Source: Hydractinia symbiolongicarpus
Lineage: Eukaryota > Cnidaria > Hydrozoa > Anthoathecata > Hydractiniidae
Reading direction: 5' to 3'
Length of the DNA: 64,000 bases
NCBI RefSeq assembly: GCF_029227915.1
Contig: NC_079875.1
Location: 28,332,001-28,396,000, forward strand
The notes beneath the pieces are model-generated. The model was not told the origin of the DNA and ran no database searches. It saw only the letters and a program-made list of their open reading frames with translations. Shown piece by piece: positions 60,105 through 64,000 of the stretch (position 1 is its first letter; each line of letters starts with the position of its first letter). The translations under genes and the position numbers were made by a program.

Positions 60105-61716
60105 CTATGACGTCAAACGCTTGTTACTTCTTATCCCTGACAACATGATTGTGGAGCCGCTCCATAAATAAACGGAATCGATATAAAATACTGACGAAAG
60201 TGTTTTTGTGACCTGATTGATTAATTTCGACAACATTACAGCAGATTGAAGCTCTAACCTGGGGATTGTACATTTCGATATCGGTGCTACACGTAATTGT
60301 GATGTAACCAACGAGACTTGTGCATTCCCAACTGCATCAACAAAACGAATATATACACAACATCCAAACCCCTTTAGACTGGCGTCACAAAAAGCGTGTA
60401 ATTCTACATGATCAGCATTAACATGGTCACCATACCACCGTGGAAAAACAATCTCACTACAACTCTCGATGTCGTCAGTAACAGCTATACAAACGTTCTG
60501 AAACAAAACCTTCAACTTCATAACAAATAAGATAATTAAACCTAACGGGTCATATATCGATGCGATGAAACTGAGCACCTTTCTTTTGGTTGTTGTCGGC
60601 TTCGTTAGATGCAATAAATGTTTAAGGTTAAATACTGTATTGTCCTTCTTTTTGTCCCATGCAACACTCAATACTTTGGTACGCGATTTTGACCTCGTAT
60701 TTGATGGAAACACATTCGATACTATATCCTCCAATTCACGGGAATTAGACTAAAACTTTTGTAAATGAAAGGATGCTTCTGATAATCTTGTTCACCATTT
60801 CTTAAAAAATTTAAACGCTTCGGTGACATTATTAGCTTCTGAATCAAGATCGTCGACATGCAAAGAATTTAGGATTTTACCGACAAACTCAGGATCGGTA
60901 TGGTTGTATGTGTGAATGTGTTTGATTAAGGTAGCTGCCAGGAGGAATGGAGACGAAGTTACTCCAAATAAAACACGACATATACGATACGATGCGACGG
61001 GTTCATTTGTTAAATTCAACGCATCCAAATTATCAATATTGACATACCATATAAATCGACCGTAATCTTTGTGTTCAGGAGTAAGAAATATTTGCAAGAA
61101 TGCCTTTTCAATATCTGCTATGAATGCTATTTTATGTAAACAGTAGCGTAAGAGAACATCTTGTAACGCTTCGGTTAACGAAGGGCCAGGATGCAAACAA
61201 TCGTTGAGAGCGGGTCCGTTAGCTCTACTAGTGGCGTCAAAAACCATACAAATTTTTGTTGTTGTCACTACTGGTCGATGGGGAAGATAATGTTTCTCCT
61301 TCAACTCATGTTCGCATGGATCAACAACTTTCTCGACAACGCCCTCCTGCAATTGTTCTTTAATAATACTATGGTAACCGTTTAAAAAAAGCGTCCCATT
61401 GTTTTTAAATTTATTTCCCAGTGTTTTAAATTATTCAAAACAATAGTTAAAATTATCTTGTAACGGATGGTGATTTTCCTTGAATGGCAACGAAACTTCG
61501 CACCGGTGTGAGTTAGCGTTACAAATAATACACTTCTCAATCCTTTGTAGTAAAATCGTTTACGTCATCTTCTTTGATCGTAGGCAACGCCTTCTCGAAG
61601 TCGGCTTTTAATTGATCTTTAGTGGCAACAAGGTCGGCTTGAACTTTGAAAACATGTGATAACAAAACTTTTTGATATATTGTAGAAGAACTACTTTGTT
61701 CATCACTAACACACTG

Positions 61717-61793
61717 CCTGGCAGTGAGCGGGATTCGATCCGCGGTCCCCAGAACTGGGAGCCGCAGACGAACACACTACACTACGTGCGGCA
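61717..61793 (-). repeat. tRNA-like sequence, left arm
   Basis: On the minus strand, a 77-bp unit starting TGCCGCACGTAGTGTAGTGT, with an A-box-like TAGTGTAGTGT at position ~10 and a B box GGATCGAATCC at position 53, the spacing of a real tRNA. The acceptor arms do not pair well, so it is not a normal tRNA gene. The unit is enclosed by a 21-bp stem: GTTCATCACTAACATATTGCC before it pairs with the sequence after it, using G-U pairs. Confidence 0.65.
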
Positions 61794-62094
61794 ATATGTT
61801 AGTGATGAACTCAGATAGTTTATCTGGATGGTATGTATACATAGGTGAATATTTATCATTGCACATCCGTATTTCATTCTCAACAGAGAATGCTTCACCC
61901 CGATCAGACCTCTGATCATGACGGGCGAGTATAATGCGTGTAAGTCATATTGTAGAAGAACTACTTTGTTCATCACTAACACACTCAAAAGAGAATGCTC
62001 TCTGTTGAGAATGAAATACGAATGTGCAATGATAAATATTCACCTATGTATACATACCATCCGGATAAACTATCTGAGTTCATCACTAACATAT

Positions 62095-62171
62095 TGCCGC
62101 ACGTAGTGTAGGGGGTTCGTCTGCGGCTCCCAGTTCTGGGGACCGCGGATCGAATCCCGCTCACTGCCAGG
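62095..62171 (+). repeat. tRNA-like sequence, right arm
   Basis: Same unit as the left arm in plus orientation: TGCCGCACGTAGTGTAGGGG, hairpin GGCTCCCAGTTCTGGGGACC in the anticodon-arm position, B box GGATCGAATCC at 62147-62157. The 3' strand of the enclosing stem is missing here because the element ends at 62172. Confidence 0.65.
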
Positions 62172-62480
62172 CTAACAAACTTTTCATGTGAGAAGATACC
62201 AACATTTGTGTATTTTCGTAACTTTCTTTTAACAATTTTAGGGCGGTTTGATAATTTTCGTTCGATAATTTACTGCCAGCATTAACAGCGGCTGCACTTT
62301 CTTTGACAAGATTTTTTAAGTAAGTCATCTTCTGTACATCGGATAAATCCTCATTCCTGTCGACGGCACACTCAAAGTTATCAATAAAACACTGCCAGTT
62401 TTATGGCTGTCCGTGAACTCGGGCAACTTACGGACAGTCTCCAAAACGTGGTTTTACTAAGCGCACCAACCTGACTGATA

Positions 62481-62924
62481 ATAAAACATCCTGGTTTTTT
62501 TTATTCGTTCAGGTGAAGGATCGATTTTTGAAAAAAAGCTGTTTAAAATTTTTTAGTTGTATTTAAGTCGATATAGCCTCGCTTTCGTGATTTTATTCAC
62601 CTTTTTAATTCGGTAAAACCCATATAAATAAATACGCGATCAACTATAAACGGCTTTTTTTTAAGTCGTCGACATATTATCTGTGGATTAAAAAAATATC
62701 CGATGACGCCACATACCCCTAAGTGGTGCGAACTGTAAAACACGACGTTTTCTTTGATTTTTCGTCATTTTCAGTACTTTGACGTCATTTTTACTACGGT
62801 GTCGGATTTTTTTCCCGTTATATTAAAAGACGCGCAAAAACTGCGGGAAAAGAAAAACATAAATATGGTAGCTTCAGCGGGAAATTTTTTTTGTGGAATA
62901 AAGTAAGAACGAATAACGAATATC
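62481..62924 (+). promoter_or_regulatory. Probable promoter region of the 62925 gene
   Basis: Contains a perfect CRE palindrome TGACGTCA (62780-62787), a TATA-like TATATTAAAA (~62819) and two copies of GCGGGAAA (62843-62850, 62877-62884), the reverse of the E2F-type TTTCCCGC. Sites are called from consensus only. Confidence 0.45.
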
Positions 62925-63810
62925 ATGGCAAACGTTTTTGAATGCGCTTTTATGCGTGCTGAAGTATTGAATGGGATGAAAAATATAAGTCATCATCACT
63001 GTGACTTGCGTTTTTCAAATTTTATGGCGATGTTTCCTGATGTATCCATAACGAAAAATCATTTTGACAGAAAGTCCAAGGAACTTACTGCGTTTGTGAG
63101 AAAAAAAAAGTGGAACGGTAAAGTAAGGGAAAAATACCTAGATGATTTTTCTCAAGACAATTGGAAGAAACTCAAAGATAATGAGAAGATTAGGCATACT
63201 ATACATGCATGTCAAGCATGCAGTTTATTAGAAAAAAATAAAAATACATTTCCTGTTTCAACATCACACAGAACAAAAAAAATCAACAATGTTAAAAAAC
63301 CATTGACAGATATATCAAACACTGTAAATAGTACGAATAATAAAACTCCAACTACAACAAATAATACGTCCACACCTGTAAATGTAACATATAACAACAT
63401 ATCAACGATTACTACTCCAAACAGTATCAACACAACACCAGTTCATCCAATCACCATAAATTTGACAATTCCTCAAACAAAGACTGACATGTCATATATG
63501 AAAACAACGGCAGAATCTGTACTTAATAGTATCAACTCAAAATGGGACAGTATATATGACACTCCATTCACAAAGGTTCTCACAAAGGTCAAATCAGCTA
63601 ATATTGCTCAAGTGAAGTCCAAGTCTGATAAAAAGAAAGAGCTTAGAGAACGGAATAAAATAATAAAAAAATCCTTGGAAAAAAAATGTTTTGGTGAAAA
63701 TAAAGCAACAGACACAATCTTTGGCATCAGACAATCAAAAGCTTCCTACAAAAAATCAAGATCGATTCAATACTTTGAAAGTAAAGAAAATTCAATTAAA
63801 AGAATGATAG
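62925..63810 (+). CDS. First exon of an uncharacterised basic protein
   Basis: Starts MANVFECAFMRAEVLNG and stays open for 302 codons, but an ATAG/GTATAG donor at 63810/63811 suggests the coding exon ends there at about residue 295 and that RMIGIAIYIF is intronic read-through. The N-terminal ~105 residues look folded and basic, with a WKKLKDNEKIRHTIHACQAC stretch whose C-x2-C pair may bind metal. Residues ~125-190 are a Thr/Asn/Pro/Ser-rich linker, and ~235-290 is a Lys/Arg-rich, probably helical segment. I do not recognise a family. A host gene or a transposon-encoded DNA-binding protein are both possible. Confidence 0.55.
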
Positions 63811-64000
63811 GTATAGCTATATATATTTTTTAATTTTAATCTTTCACCTGTACTGTATCTCCATTCACCTACAGGCACTGGTTTTTCTTGAATGGTATTA
63901 TTTTATTGTTGCATTTTTTGAATATAAATTTATAAATAATTATATACACGCATATATATATATATAAACAAATATTAAAATGAAAAAATAAGCAATCAAC
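63811..64000. other. Probable intron start or 3' flank
   Basis: AT-rich, with a (TA)n run at about 63952-63966; no coding signal to the edge of the window. Confidence 0.4.

Larger units (their letters stand above)
61673..62172. mobile_element. Foldback element with outward-facing tRNA-like ends
   Basis: Inverted arms 61717-61890 and 62000-62171 match over about 170 bp with few differences, around a ~110 bp spacer. The outer 77 bp of each arm is tRNA-like. The 39-bp sequence starting ATATTGTAGAAGAACTACTT occurs twice in direct orientation (61677 and 61947). The flanks TAACAAAACTTTT (61660-61672) and TAACAAACTTTT (62173-62184) look like a target-site duplication with one indel. It sits inside the gag part of the second BEL copy, so it is the younger insertion. 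Confidence 0.8.
60105..62480 (-). pseudogene. Second BEL/Pao retroelement remnant (gag, RT, RNase H), interrupted
   Basis: Minus-strand pieces in BEL order. Gag lies at ~62470-62185: NEDLSDVQKMTYLKNLVKES and NYQTALKLLKESYENTQMLV align with residues in the first BEL gag. RT begins near 61500 (CEVSLPFKENHH) and continues 61352-60792 with ICMVFDATSRANGPALNDC, FIADIEKAFLQIFL and LHVDDLDSEANN, where HVDD replaces the usual YVDD. After a frameshift and stop at ~60735-60790, the connection and RNase H follow (IYDPLGLI, FCDASLKGFGCCVYIR, IPRLELQSAVML), ending at 60105. The protease, zinc knuckles and integrase are not seen, nor are LTRs. A foldback element splits gag from RT. It is a dead copy of a different lineage from the 4.5-9.7 kb element. 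Confidence 0.85.

Noticed and set aside
61717-62171. Genuine tRNA genes
   Set aside because: Box spacing fits, but the 5' and 3' acceptor strands do not pair and the T stem is poorly matched. The two copies lie in an inverted mobile structure.

Overview
This window reads as AT-rich nuclear DNA from an invertebrate animal. Spliced genes with good GT/AG junctions, BEL/Pao retroelements, a THAP-domain transposase, tRNA-derived repeats and a RING/B-box (TRIM) gene all point to a metazoan. A cnidarian, perhaps a hydrozoan, is my best guess, but that is inference from style and not proven here. There are no prokaryotic features.

Layout. (1) 1-2817 is a tandem satellite with monomers of about 120-124 bp. 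(2) 2818-4497 is non-repetitive sequence ending in a broken ubiquitin-specific protease (USP) fragment. (3) 4498-9658 is a BEL/Pao LTR retrotransposon with 154 and 148 bp LTRs, a tRNA primer site, an open gag-protease frame and a decayed polymerase that lacks the middle of reverse transcriptase. (4) 9659-13794 is the 5' part of a DNA transposon: a four-exon THAP transposase gene on the minus strand, cut by the BEL 3' LTR, then AACGTT-rich subterminal repeats, an inserted tRNA-derived SINE and a right terminus ending in ACTGGG. (5) 13795-15319 is satellite again, in the opposite orientation to array (1). (6) 15320-19697 is a 4.38 kb non-coding DNA transposon inserted in the satellite, with CCCAGT termini and GACGTC-palindrome subterminal repeats. 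(7) 19698-54206 is a 34.5 kb uninterrupted satellite array of roughly 280 monomers, with larger duplicated blocks of about 1.1 to 4.2 kb and one sharp internal inversion. (8) 54531-59109 (minus) is the one clearly intact host gene I can assemble: five exons in phase giving a 613-residue RING - B-box - B-box - coiled coil - ankyrin protein. (9) 60105-62480 (minus) is a second, heavily damaged BEL/Pao copy, split by a 0.5 kb foldback element with two outward-facing tRNA-like ends. (10) 62925-63810 (plus) is the first exon of an unrecognised gene with E2F-like and CRE-like sites upstream.

The genes do not form a pathway. The window is a satellite-dominated, transposon-rich region bordering gene-bearing DNA. 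The most notable items are the RBCC-ankyrin gene, the tRNA-like foldback, and two DNA transposons that share CCCAGT termini and sit in the same satellite, one of them next to a recognisable THAP transposase.
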